35,020 nucleotides of DNA from Mesostigma viride (GCA_009746045.1 RPFO01000239.1:1-35020), one strand, 5' to 3'. Positions 1-8,494 are shown, counted from the first letter of the stretch. Numbers and translations: made by a program. Notes: generated from the sequence alone by a model not told the origin.

Positions 1-6
1 CAACGA

Positions 7-31
7 AACTGAACTGAACTGAACTGAACTG
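7..31. repeat. AACTG microsatellite
   Basis: Five uninterrupted copies of the pentamer AACTG lie in the left flank of the copia element. The rest of positions 1-85 shows no coding potential. Confidence 0.9.
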
Positions 32-90
32 GGCAAGACATCTGCAGACTGCATGACAGTATAGCGCGGCGCGGCGTGAGGACGGATGCC

Positions 91-463
91 AGTTATGGAC
101 ACACTGAGCTTGGAATGCTTGGGCACTGCCAAATGGCGTGTGTGTGAACGACGAGACACCTTGGCATTAGGATAGAATGGCACATATACTGCTGGCCAGC
201 CGTCAATGGCTGGCCAGACTTTGCGTAAGTTAAACTAACTTACTGATCCTGGACGGACTAGCCTATCAGTTACAACCTGATCTAGTCAGTCCTAACATGA
301 CAACTACAGTCCCGGTACTGAGGTACCGGCTCATCACATACTGAGTACAGCCACGTGTCCATGCCACGACTGCTCTAGTCCAGCACCGTCCCAGTACCCA
401 ATTGGGCGCCGGCGGTGCTGGCACGTGTCCACTTAGGCTACAGGCGGGAGACTTAGACTAACT
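91..463 (-). repeat. Copia 3' LTR
   Basis: This 373-bp repeat matches 7211-7587. In element orientation it is the downstream LTR. It begins AGTTA and ends TAACT. It contains a series of perfect inverted repeats: 192-217 (10-bp arms), 225-243 (8-bp arms) and 312-329 (7-bp arms), plus the palindrome CCCAATTGGG near 400. The 4-bp length difference from the other LTR falls entirely in the loops of the first two hairpins. Confidence 0.95.
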
Positions 464-478
464 CCCACTTTAAGTTTT
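464..478 (-). promoter_or_regulatory. Copia polypurine tract
   Basis: Read on the minus strand, the bases directly upstream of the 3' LTR are purine-rich and end in AAAGTGGG. This is where the plus-strand primer of an LTR element is expected. The assignment rests mainly on position. Confidence 0.6.
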
Positions 479-846
479 CTTTGGGTTTCAACAGAAACAC
501 ACATAGCCATCAAATGGACGCAGCCATTCCCAATGCCTTAAAAAACTGTCAGATAACCTACTAGGACCCAAAGGTCACCTCACACATGTACAAGAGATGC
601 ATTAAAAAGGCCCCATGTCTCAAGCATGGTTTCTTAACTGAGTGAGATGGGTGCTCCAGGCCCCAGCATGTCATGGTCATCCAAACAAGTGTCTCACAAA
701 ATTTTATTCAATAAATAACACATTCATCATGTCCCAACTTTCTAGACCAGTGCTTCTCACTGTCAGAAAACTACCCAGCTGCCACTGCAGCCTTTCAGCT
801 GCAGTATTAGGCAGGGGGTCATGGGCTAACATGTACAATGTGCCAG
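479..846 (-). other. Copia 3' untranslated region
   Basis: About 370 bp lie between the RNase H stop codon and the polypurine tract. I see no conserved motif or convincing frame here. Confidence 0.6.
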
Positions 847-2883
847 TCACTTCAGACTGTAACCAGGGTTCATCAACCCATACAAGACCTGGTATTGTGG
901 TCCTGCTGCTTGTGGCACCTTGGTCAGTGCATCTGCAGCATTGTCTTTGTCCCTGACGTGGGCTTTAGACTCCAGGTACTTGCATTCCTGTTTTAGCACA
1001 ATCCAATCCAGGTCCGAGTGTACAGCCAAAGGATTGGCAAGGAAAGAGATGATAGATTGAGAGTCAGTCAGCAAATGTGCTTTCACTCCTGCAGAGCTAC
1101 CAGCCTGGTGTTGAAGCCAGACCAGCAAGTGATTGAGATACCTTGCATGCAAGACAGAAGATACCACAGCCCTGCATTCAGCTACATTGCTACTCACAGC
1201 TTTCCTCTTGTGCAATCTACTGAACCAGGAGACTAGTGACTTCTTCCCACCTTGGTTATGCAGGAAAAACAATCCAGCCTCTCTGGCTTGAACCTTGGTA
1301 ACTACCCTGGACTCCATTGAACTATCCATCATGCACGTGATGTGAATGGGAGTAAACAGGTCCAGTGAGTGAAGCATCAAAGGTGGACCATCATGCAACA
1401 ACTGCTTGATTGCCCGTGCTCCTACCTCCTGTAGTACCTCATCATCTACCCTGCTCACAAAAGCCAGGTGGGGTGCACATGTAGCACATAGCCAACCAAG
1501 CTTGCCTCTAATGGTAGGGCACATGTCAGGGGTGATGTGAACAGGCAGGACATCCAGACAAGACTTAATGTATTCAGCAGAGGCCTGCATGGAACAAACC
1601 CAGCTGCCCTGCTGCTGCAGCAACTCAAGCATCATGCCACAGAACTTGACTGGCTCCTTGCCCAGCTCTAGCTGCTTGCCAATCTCAAAACTGGCAGACA
1701 CCTGAGCTATGAAAGCATCCACTGCAGCTCTAGGACCTGAGATTAACTGATCATCCCCATGCCAGACAAACATCATCATTCCATCAGGGTGTGGGATGAC
1801 AAACAAGCAAGGGTCAATGTCATCATAGGTGGCCCCTAGCTTCATGAATACCTCCTGTGCAGACAGCCTAAAAATTTTTGGAGCTGACTGCAACCCTTCA
1901 ACCCCCAGGTTTGGCCTCAACAAGGGTTGAACAATATCCCTGTGCCACACCTTAGGAGTATTCACCACGTATACCTGACCTCTCCAGACCTGCTGTGCTA
2001 TGGCAGGGTCCCCCTTTAGAAAGGCTCTTTTGATATCTGTGGCTTTACACACATAATCCTTCCCTGTATTAAGCTGATGCAAAAACAAGGAAAGCAACAC
2101 CTTGAGAGACGTTTGCTGAATACCAGGAGTATAAAGCTCAGCCTCTGTCAGCTCTGTAGAGCCCCTGAACTCAGTGACACATGGCCTAGCATGGAAAATG
2201 GGTGGTCCCCCATCAGCCTGAGGTTTATGCTTGCACACAAACTTTAACCTTAGCTTCTTGGCTCCAGCTGGCATAGCATCAAGAGGAGTCACAGGTGGTG
2301 TGTGTGTGGGACTACGTGCATCTGGAACAACCCACTCCTCCCTGGCTTTGGTAAAAGCCTCCAGCCACTTAAGAAACCCAATCTGCGTCTGGCAGTCCCG
2401 TACAATATCATCATAGGACAGGGGAGACATGGATGCAACATCCCATCTACCAAGCCCAAACGCTGAAGGGTGTAGCTTTTGAGAGTGTATGAGGTCCTCC
2501 ACACACGGTTCCTGACCTGGGAGGTACTTGGGCTTAACTGCATTGATGGCAGCATCCAACCCAGTGCTAATCTGGCTCAAAGGGATTTTAAAATGATCTA
2601 GAGGCACCTGTCCTACCCCTGCCACACTCAACCTCCCAGCTGAGATGACAACACCAGGGTAAGATACAAAAGGTTCCCCTAACAGGGCATTCCCTGAGTA
2701 ACCCTCAACCACCTGAAATGGAGTGGGCATACCCAAGATTTGAATGCTCACCTGACCTTTGACCTGCATTTTGGTTTTGCCTGAAAAATCTGACACTCTA
2801 GCCCATGGTGAGGCCTTCATTTTCAGACCAGATACAGCTGCTGCACTGATGATACTCACCTGTGCTTGGGTGTCTACAGCCAA
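847..2883 (-). CDS. Copia Pol, C-terminal part: protease-like segment, reverse transcriptase, RNase H
   Basis: This frame of 678 residues carries a copia-type RT and RNase H. RT motif A reads DIKRAFLKGD near residue 282, and motif C reads HGDDQL near residue 376 (YVDD in most copia elements). RNase H shows the acidic set: MMDSSME, NVAECRAV, LLTDSQSI near residue 609, and a C-terminal VRDKDNAADALTK, matching the copia ending with K-D-x-x-A-D-x-L-T-K. The first 90 residues look like a retropepsin: VDTQAQVSIIS resembles the D-T-G active-site loop with Q in place of G, and GNALLGEPF resembles the later ILG motif. A protease between integrase and RT is not the normal copia order. The frame is open upstream of the first Met, to about 2935, and overlaps the preceding frame in a -1 register. 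Function is copying element RNA into DNA in the cytoplasmic particle. Confidence 0.88.
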   Translation of the reverse strand: MAVDTQAQVSIISAAAVSGLKMKASPWARVSDFSGKTKMQVKGQVSIQILGMPTPFQVVEGYSGNALLGEPFVSYPGVVISAGRLSVAGVGQVPLDHFKIPLSQISTGLDAAINAVKPKYLPGQEPCVEDLIHSQKLHPSAFGLGRWDVASMSPLSYDDIVRDCQTQIGFLKWLEAFTKAREEWVVPDARSPTHTPPVTPLDAMPAGAKKLRLKFVCKHKPQADGGPPIFHARPCVTEFRGSTELTEAELYTPGIQQTSLKVLLSLFLHQLNTGKDYVCKATDIKRAFLKGDPAIAQQVWRGQVYVVNTPKVWHRDIVQPLLRPNLGVEGLQSAPKIFRLSAQEVFMKLGATYDDIDPCLFVIPHPDGMMMFVWHGDDQLISGPRAAVDAFIAQVSASFEIGKQLELGKEPVKFCGMMLELLQQQGSWVCSMQASAEYIKSCLDVLPVHITPDMCPTIRGKLGWLCATCAPHLAFVSRVDDEVLQEVGARAIKQLLHDGPPLMLHSLDLFTPIHITCMMDSSMESRVVTKVQAREAGLFFLHNQGGKKSLVSWFSRLHKRKAVSSNVAECRAVVSSVLHARYLNHLLVWLQHQAGSSAGVKAHLLTDSQSIISFLANPLAVHSDLDWIVLKQECKYLESKAHVRDKDNAADALTKVPQAAGPQYQVLYGLMNPGYSLK

Positions 2884-2909
2884 AATACTAGGATCTTGAC
2901 CTGCATCCC

Positions 2910-3884
2910 CTACAGCATTGACTGTGCTGTACCTGTTGCCACAACTGCTTTAGTGTTGTGTGCCTTGTGCAAGGCCTTAAGAATCTCAGCAAATGACTTC
3001 CTGGGAACGACAGGATCTGCTCTATTTTGTGACTCCTCCAGGTGTGAGGGAGGTGCTACCTGCTGCTCACCCTGTGCACCGTCCTCCTGCCCAGGTGGAC
3101 TATTGGGTTGTAGTGGGGCTGCACTACTGAGGAACACAGGAGCTTCTACTGTGGTACTAGTGCTTGCATCAATGACGTCCTTAGCCAATTCATTGGGTGA
3201 GATCAATCCACCAGACTCCTGCTCTGAATCCATGTCCAAGAATTCTACCCCTGACACGTCTGCCAGTGGTGGGTAATAAAGCTTGAGTCTATGCTTGCTG
3301 ACCACACGCTCTCTGTCATGTTGTATAGTGACTGCAGTCCCTTCTTCATGAATTTTGGTGACTACAGCTGGACCGTGCCATCTGGCAGAGTGTGCTCTTC
3401 CTCTGTCACCCTCTCTGAAAAACAACACATGGTCCCCCACTTCAAACACAGGCCTGGCATTATTTTTGTCTTTCTTTGCCAGCAACTTGGCTAAGTGCTG
3501 CCTTTGTGTGTTGTAGTGAGTGTGTACCTCTGAAGCATAGCTGCCTGACTGAAGGCCAGTTGGGGTGATTTCCCCAAAAGGTGAGGACATTATTGGTTTG
3601 GCGTTTAGCTGGGTAGTCACCCCTGCTGCCCAAGATGCCCTGTCAGCATAGCTACCAGAGTCAGCCAACCTGGATGGCATTTTTCTTATCACATCCCTGA
3701 TGGCTCTCATGGTACGTTCTACCAACCCCTGACGTTCATGATCTTGAGCCCCAGACACTTCTATCTTGGGCAGGTCATTCCTGTCCTGGATGCAGAGAAA
3801 CTGCTGATCCAGCATTACTTTTTCAATGGGGTGAAAACGTGCCAAGGCTATCTGTAAAGCTCTGTGCAGCTGCTCTTTATCCAT
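2910..3884 (-). CDS. Copia integrase, C-terminal part (broken from its N-terminus)
   Basis: This frame of 324 residues continues the integrase begun in the frame ending at 3848, after a frame change near 3880. GLVERTMRAIRD corresponds to the copia integrase segment with the catalytic Glu (NGVAERKNR type). A preceding VMLDQQ is the best candidate for the second catalytic Asp. Around residues 150-205, GDHVLFF, ARWHGPAVV and SKHRLKLYYPP form the small beta-rich C-terminal domain that follows the integrase core. The last 100 residues are acidic and rich in Ser and Pro, a linker before the RT frame. The first Met is probably not a true start; the protein would be part of a Gag-Pol fusion. Confidence 0.75.
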   Translation of the reverse strand: MDKEQLHRALQIALARFHPIEKVMLDQQFLCIQDRNDLPKIEVSGAQDHERQGLVERTMRAIRDVIRKMPSRLADSGSYADRASWAAGVTTQLNAKPIMSSPFGEITPTGLQSGSYASEVHTHYNTQRQHLAKLLAKKDKNNARPVFEVGDHVLFFREGDRGRAHSARWHGPAVVTKIHEEGTAVTIQHDRERVVSKHRLKLYYPPLADVSGVEFLDMDSEQESGGLISPNELAKDVIDASTSTTVEAPVFLSSAAPLQPNSPPGQEDGAQGEQQVAPPSHLEESQNRADPVVPRKSFAEILKALHKAHNTKAVVATGTAQSML

Positions 3885-4579
3885 CCCAGGCAGGGCTCCA
3901 CTACCACAAACCTTGACCAGGCATCCTTTATGACTAGGTAGTATACCGTGTCCTTCACCACGTGTATAACATCCCCAACCAGTTTGCCTCTAGCCAGTGG
4001 TGGTGTGGCCACATGCCATTTTCTGGGCTTAGGAGCATATAGCTGACATTGCTCACAGTGCTTACGTACGTGCCTGCACATCTGTTCCAGATCATGGCCT
4101 TGTATTTTATTGGCTAGCCTTTCAGCCACAGCCTCATGGCCCATAACCTTGTGCAGTTGCTCTGCTAGAGCACCATACGTGATTACCTTTTCTGCTGCTG
4201 CACTAAGGGAAGCTATGGTGGGGTCACGCATCATGTGTGACAGTGTCATGTCATATGCCACTTCCCAATCCACATCATCACACTCAGGCAACACTTGGCA
4301 GACAGAAGGTAACAGGAAACCATTTGTGAAAAATGGTGAGGGTAGCTTACAGGAGTCTCCCTGGTCTGCCGCCCCCGCGCGGTTGTAGCGCCCTGGCGTG
4401 TTCTTGTTGTGCCTGGGAGCCGTGCAGCGCGCTCCTGCTGCAATGGGGTGACGTGTTTTCCAGCATCCAGGACAAACATCAACGTCAGAACCATAGTCGG
4501 GTTTGCCCTTCCAGCAATCATCTTTTAGGTGCCCCTTACAAAGGCACCTAGTGCAATGTTTGGTGGGGTCATGAGGCAA
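3848..4579 (-). CDS. Copia zinc knuckle and integrase N-terminal part
   Basis: A CCHC zinc knuckle (C9-x2-C12-x4-H17-x4-C22), typical of the nucleocapsid end of Gag, starts this frame. Around residues 140-180 follows HKVMGH ... CEQCQLYAPK, the HHCC zinc-binding module at the head of integrase. GDVIHVV then carries a likely first catalytic Asp, and the frame runs out in FVVVEPCLGW. The frame has no ATG at its head (TTG at 4579) and overlaps the end of Gag by 11 bases in +1 register, so it is probably reached by a +1 frameshift from Gag or the frame has been damaged. A zinc knuckle on the Pol side of the junction is unusual. Confidence 0.75.
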   Translation of the reverse strand: MPHDPTKHCTRCLCKGHLKDDCWKGKPDYGSDVDVCPGCWKTRHPIAAGARCTAPRHNKNTPGRYNRAGAADQGDSCKLPSPFFTNGFLLPSVCQVLPECDDVDWEVAYDMTLSHMMRDPTIASLSAAAEKVITYGALAEQLHKVMGHEAVAERLANKIQGHDLEQMCRHVRKHCEQCQLYAPKPRKWHVATPPLARGKLVGDVIHVVKDTVYYLVIKDAWSRFVVVEPCLGWIKSSCTELYR

Positions 4580-5414
4580 CCTCTTGTCCCCCCTGCTGGC
4601 TTAGCACCCCCTGGCTTGCTAGCTCCCCCACTTTGTTTTCTGTTTTTATTGTTATTGTTCTTCCCCCCCCCTTGTTTCCACCTCCCCCACTTTTGTTGTT
4701 TTTGTTTTTATCCCCCCCCATTACCGCCTTTACCTGGGCCACCAGCGACTGCATCTGCTTCTTGGAGAGCCCCGTACCTGAGGCTTCCTCCCCCTTTACC
4801 TGCTTCACCTTTCCATCCTTGGCTGCAGCAGCAAACGGCTCTAGGCATTGCTGCACATAGGCCATTGCCTTCCTGAAGTCCTCCCACTTATCCTTCAGAC
4901 CTGCCAGTATTACTGACAGGGTGGTAGGGTCCAGTTCTGCCTTTTGTAGCCATAGATGTACTAGGTACTTGGCATTGAGCTTCTTCAGCTCCACATCCCC
5001 CTCTATGTACATGACATACTTTTTGTTGTCACTCACATAGTCACGCTTATTGACCTTATACGCCTCTATCCACTGGAAGCCCTTAAGTACTTCTAAGTGC
5101 TCCCCCGTGGTAACAAGTGCCCTAAGGTCAACCATGAACTGCGCCCACAACACATTTTCTGCCACGTCTACCCCGCTGCTGGCACGCTTTTGGTACAATT
5201 GTACCAACTGCTGGATAGGCTTGGCAGATTGATGGATGGGTGTGGATGCACGGAGGGATGCAAACCAATCACGGACATTATCACTAGCATATGCATGTGA
5301 CAACTTAAACAACCACTCCCTAGCTTCGTCCTGGGTATGGCCCTCTGGCAAACCCGGAAACACTAGCTTATCCTCTTTCTTTTTTGGATCAAACCTGGGC
5401 CTATTCAAGGCCAT
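4569..5414 (-). CDS. Copia Gag
   Basis: The 281-residue protein has the helical, tryptophan-containing body of a copia Gag (for example AREWLFKL, DNVRDWFASL, ENVLWAQFMVDL, LKDKWEDFRKAM), followed by a basic low-complexity tail (KNKNNKSGGGGNKGGG). It would form the particle that packages element RNA. Its zinc knuckle lies in the next frame (4579). The same frame is open upstream of the ATG at 5414 through a glutamine run and a Gly/Arg stretch to beyond 5590, without an earlier ATG that I can find. It is +1 relative to the upstream ORF, so the true N-terminus may come from frameshifting. Confidence 0.7.
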   Translation of the reverse strand: MALNRPRFDPKKKEDKLVFPGLPEGHTQDEAREWLFKLSHAYASDNVRDWFASLRASTPIHQSAKPIQQLVQLYQKRASSGVDVAENVLWAQFMVDLRALVTTGEHLEVLKGFQWIEAYKVNKRDYVSDNKKYVMYIEGDVELKKLNAKYLVHLWLQKAELDPTTLSVILAGLKDKWEDFRKAMAYVQQCLEPFAAAAKDGKVKQVKGEEASGTGLSKKQMQSLVAQVKAVMGGDKNKNNKSGGGGNKGGGRTITIKTENKVGELASQGVLSQQGGQEVAS

Positions 5415-5443
5415 GTTGGAGGTTGTGGTCGTTCCTGCAGGTG

Positions 5444-5492
5444 GCGGTTGCTGCTGCTGCTGCTGTTGCTGTTGCTGCTGCTGCTGCTGCCG
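5444..5492. repeat. CAG/CTG triplet tract
   Basis: A run of CTG/TTG triplets on the plus strand reads as CAG/CAA on the minus strand. In the Gag frame it encodes about 14 consecutive glutamines directly upstream of the Gag ATG. Confidence 0.9.
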
Positions 5493-5571
5493 CTCCCCGC
5501 CCTCGTGCCGTGTTGGTGCAGACTCCTGGGTGCCGTGTCCTCCCCCGCCCTGGTTGCCCCCCCTCTCTCCG

Positions 5572-7107
5572 TCATCCTCCGGCCCCCTCGTCCCGCCTAC
5601 GTTTTGGCTGTGGCGTGCACGCCTCCTCCGGTGCCCTTCGCTTTGCTGGCTTCAGCGAGGCCACCAGCCTCGCCACCGTGTCTGCTAGGCGGCCATGCTC
5701 CGCCGGGGTGAGCTCCCTCTCCTCGTCCAGCATCTGCTGGGCCAGTTGGAGTTGCCTCCGGATGTCCTCCCGGTGCGACAGTGTCGCTGGACCGGGTTCG
5801 CCCCGGTGCGTCACCCTGGTCCTTGCCGCTGTGCCATCTCGGTTTGAAATGGTATGCGTGGGCTGCGACAAGAAATGGTACAGTTGCTCGGTGGAAATGC
5901 GCTCATCCGGCATCAAACCAAATTCAGCTCTTACCGCCTCCCCCATGCATCCCCTCACCGCAGCCTTCTTGATGTTCTTCGACATACGGCGTCGCTGCTT
6001 CAGCATACGCCTCTCCAGGCGACCTACGCTGGCCTCCCAGATGGCCAGCTTCCGGCGGTAGCGCTCCTCGGCTTCCCTACGAGCCGGCCCCTGCAGTGGT
6101 GCCAACTCGGCGACCTTCCTGTATTTCCAGGACTTCATGTCGCGGGTGAGACGCTCACACCGCACCTTGGTGTGAGACATCTTCACCCGAATCCTGGCCG
6201 CGAGCGCCTCCGCCCTGTCGCGCTCTTGCTGCTCGCGCAGCTTCCTCTGCTCGATCGCCTCGCGCCTGCGCTGCTTCTTCGCCCTCTCCGCCTGGAAGAC
6301 CTCCATCCTGCGCTTGGCCTCCTTCTCGCGCGCCTGCATAGCTGGAGTCATCTCCACCATGTCGTCAGCGTCCGAAGCCGACGGGCCCGTCAGAGAGAAC
6401 TCTGACTCTTGTAGCACCCCGTCGATCTCCCGCGGGATCGTCTCGGACCTGCGAAGACGTTGAAAACAAGCCAGGTCGCCCCGCCTGACCACCTCGTAGG
6501 TCGGCGAGGCCGGCCTCCTCAGGGCCGCTCGGACCCTCGCAGCATCCTCCATCTGTGCTGCCCGCTCACGTGACCTCACGTCCAGCCTCCTCTCCTCCGC
6601 TGACTCCTGCTCAGCCATGCGACGTGCCAGTGCCGCGTCGGCCTCCACCTGAGCCGAGCGTGCCTCATCCGCCGATGAGGGCTGCATCCCGAACAACCCG
6701 AGAGAGCTGGAGTCGGACTCCCCGCCCGACTCCCCACCAGACTTTTCCCCCGACGAGGTGACACCCGGCCCCGCACCACATGGTGCATATGGCGGCCCCC
6801 GTGGAGCCTGGGCCACTACCGGCGTCGAACCCCTCACCCTACGCATTAATGGAATGCGCACCACTTCCTGCACGACATCCCTATACGACGGGTCATCCTC
6901 CTCGATGTCGTCCGGGTGCGTCTCGTCCCGGGTCTGCCGGTCCCGAATTTCCTGGCGCAGACTCGCCAAGTCGGAATCGGACGTCCCCGAGTCATCCGAC
7001 AACGGGGACGAAGACGTCTGATACTGCGTGACTGATGGCGACTCCTCCTCCGAGGAGGTCGCGCCCATCAGGGCCTTGCCCTTGTTGTTGGGAGTCTTGG
7101 GAGCCAT
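5572..7107 (-). CDS. Charged, coiled-coil-like protein ahead of copia Gag (unknown function)
   Basis: This is the first frame after the 5' LTR, 511 residues from the ATG at 7107, with a leader of about 100 bp. I recognise no domain. Residues 1-90 are acidic and Ser-rich (SSEEES, DDIEEDD). The middle, roughly residues 150-400, is very rich in Arg, Glu and Ala with long runs suggesting coiled coil (EKEAKRRMEVFQAERAKKQR). The end is basic (PKRRRDEGAGG) and could be a nuclear localisation signal. The DNA is much richer in GC than the RT part of the same element. The stop at 5572 is followed in +1 frame by the Gag frame. It may be an extended N-terminal Gag domain or an acquired gene. Confidence 0.65.
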   Translation of the reverse strand: MAPKTPNNKGKALMGATSSEEESPSVTQYQTSSSPLSDDSGTSDSDLASLRQEIRDRQTRDETHPDDIEEDDPSYRDVVQEVVRIPLMRRVRGSTPVVAQAPRGPPYAPCGAGPGVTSSGEKSGGESGGESDSSSLGLFGMQPSSADEARSAQVEADAALARRMAEQESAEERRLDVRSRERAAQMEDAARVRAALRRPASPTYEVVRRGDLACFQRLRRSETIPREIDGVLQESEFSLTGPSASDADDMVEMTPAMQAREKEAKRRMEVFQAERAKKQRRREAIEQRKLREQQERDRAEALAARIRVKMSHTKVRCERLTRDMKSWKYRKVAELAPLQGPARREAEERYRRKLAIWEASVGRLERRMLKQRRRMSKNIKKAAVRGCMGEAVRAEFGLMPDERISTEQLYHFLSQPTHTISNRDGTAARTRVTHRGEPGPATLSHREDIRRQLQLAQQMLDEERELTPAEHGRLADTVARLVASLKPAKRRAPEEACTPQPKRRRDEGAGG

Positions 7108-7210
7108 TGGTACAAAAATGTAGGTAGAAAATGAAGTGGGTTTTCGCGAAATGAACGCTGTTAACGCTCGTCGTTTTTCACGCGTGTTTTTGAACGGAGT
7201 TTTTAATGCA

Positions 7211-7587
7211 AGTTATGGACACACTGAGCTTGGAATGCTTGGGCAGTGCCAAATGGCGTGTGTGTGAACGACGAGACACCTTGGCATTAGGATAGAATGG
7301 CACATATACTGCTGGTCAGCCGTCAATTGCGGCTGACCAGACTTTGCGTAAGTTAAGCCTAACTTACTGATCCTGGACGGACTAGCCTATCAGTTACAAC
7401 CTGATCTAGTCAGTCCTAACATGACAACTACAGTCCCGGTACTGAGGTACCGGCTCATCACATACTGAGTCTAGCCACGTGTCCATGCTACGACTGCTCT
7501 AGTCCAGCACCGTCCCAGTACCCAATTGGGCGCCGGCGGTGCTGGCACGTGTCCACTTAGGCTACAGGCGGGAGACTTAGACTAACT
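7211..7587 (-). repeat. Copia 5' LTR
   Basis: This 377-bp partner of 91-463 has the same AGTTA/TAACT ends and the same hairpins, at 7312-7340 and 7348-7367. The first hairpin has C-to-T and G-to-A changes on opposite arms, which keep the pairing perfect. I could not find a standard tRNA-derived primer site; the element continues TGCATTAAAAACTCC after the LTR. Confidence 0.95.
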
Positions 7588-7592
7588 ATGCC

Positions 7593-7985
7593 GACACAGT
7601 TTTTTGTGTAGGCATCCGTAGGCCCGTACATAGCTGGCATCCGGGGCATGGCAAGATGGGACGCCACGTGGCATGATGCCGCATGCCGCGCCTCCTGTAC
7701 AATATGGGGGCCCGAAATCTAGGGCTGGCGGCTGCATAAAAATTCGGCCCCTGGAATCACCCCTATAGGGGCCGAAAAGATGGGGGCTAGCTAGAATTGG
7801 TGCCGGTAGCTGCACGGGCCCCTAGCATGGAAATAGGGGCCAGACATTCTGGACCGGCGGCTGCAGGATCCGGCCCCTATTTAGCTTGGCTCAATGTCAC
7901 CCCTCCTATGGGGAGTGGTTCACGCCTGTCAGCCACAGGGGTGTGGACGCGGTTGGTCTTCGCGAAGTCCTCAGCAAACAGGACG
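7593..7985. repeat. GC-rich cluster of inverted and direct repeats
   Basis: No gene is visible. The motif GGCGGCTGCA or a variant, followed by GGCCCCT, occurs three times (about 7727, 7803, 7855). Two perfect inverted repeats are present: TTCGGCCCCT at 7743-7752 with its complement at 7767-7776, and AAATAGGGGCC at 7831-7841 with its complement at 7872-7882. This may be the remains of a non-autonomous element or a subterminal repeat region. Confidence 0.55.
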
Positions 7986-8044
7986 TACACCGTCCGCATT
8001 AGAAGTTTTAAATAAATAATTAGCTTCTGGAAAATGTTCTGGCT

Positions 8045-8182
8045 GAAAACCATAAAAAAAACAAAAGAAAATTAATTAATTAACTCCGGGGGCTGAGGAC
8101 TGGACTCAACAAACAAACAAACAAAATTAATTAATTAACTCATGTGGGCACGGGGTCGTCGCCCTGTGAGAAACAAACAAAC
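8045..8182. repeat. ACAAA / TTAATTAA modules, left set
   Basis: Short runs of ACAAAC repeats, twice followed by AATTAATTAATTAACTC (about 8076 and 8124) and then 30-40 bp of GC-rich sequence, recur with a spacing of about 50-60 bp. The same composite pattern appears right of the LINE at 13083-13215. Confidence 0.6.
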
Positions 8183-8206
8183 ACTTTATATTATATAATA
8201 TAAAGT
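8183..8206. repeat. Perfect 24-bp AT palindrome
   Basis: The half-site ACTTTATATTAT is followed directly by its exact reverse complement, with no spacer. The stretch from here to 8469 has no gene or recognisable RNA. Confidence 0.85.
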
Positions 8207-8494
8207 ACATAAAACCTTCGAAAATACCTTGGACAGGCGGGGAACATGAAATATCGTGAAAATCGAAAAAAACCCGCGAGACGCAGGCCGAGCGCGGGGT
8301 GAGGCGCGAACCAAGTGAACCGGTTTTGCATCCAGCAATCCACGCTCTACTGCCTCGGCAGGGCACGTCGGTCGGTACTCAGTAGAGGCTGAGGCCTGAG
8401 CGTGTCTACAGATGTACATGTAAGATGTACGTACTACTCATGTGCGATACTTATGGGCCTTGAGCAATTAAATAGGGTATCACTGACCTTACTT

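Larger units (their letters stand above)
86..7592 (-). mobile_element. Complete Ty1/copia-type LTR retrotransposon with 5-bp target duplications
   Basis: Two long direct repeats (91-463 and 7211-7587) flank about 6.7 kb of minus-strand coding sequence. ATGCC occurs immediately outside both ends (86-90 and 7588-7592), as expected of an integrase-made 5-bp target site duplication, so the ends are exact. The LTRs begin AGTTA and end TAACT instead of the usual TG and CA. Coding order from the right is charged ORF, Gag, zinc knuckle plus integrase N-terminus, integrase C-terminus, then a protease-like segment with RT and RNase H. Integrase before RT is the copia order. The reading frame changes between every consecutive pair of frames, so at least some are breaks. 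The LTRs are about 97% alike by eye, so the insertion is not ancient. Confidence 0.93.

Noticed and set aside
61-80. GCGCGGCGCGGCG motif similar to one in the chromovirus LTR (about 13650)
   Set aside because: Too short and simple; the surrounding sequence does not match.
5384-6061. 225-codon plus-strand frame over the copia Gag/ORF boundary
   Set aside because: It is the antisense of the GC-rich minus-strand ORF and the glutamine tract; its composition is poly-Ala/Cys from the CTG repeat.
8127-8419. Two overlapping minus-strand frames of 77-79 codons
   Set aside because: They cover AT-rich repeats and a palindrome, share no domain, and have no codon pattern suggestive of a gene.
8402-8494. 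Upstream ATG (8402) as start of the LINE protein
   Set aside because: It lies outside the element as defined by the 20-bp target duplication, and the endonuclease fold begins only after the ATG at 8495.
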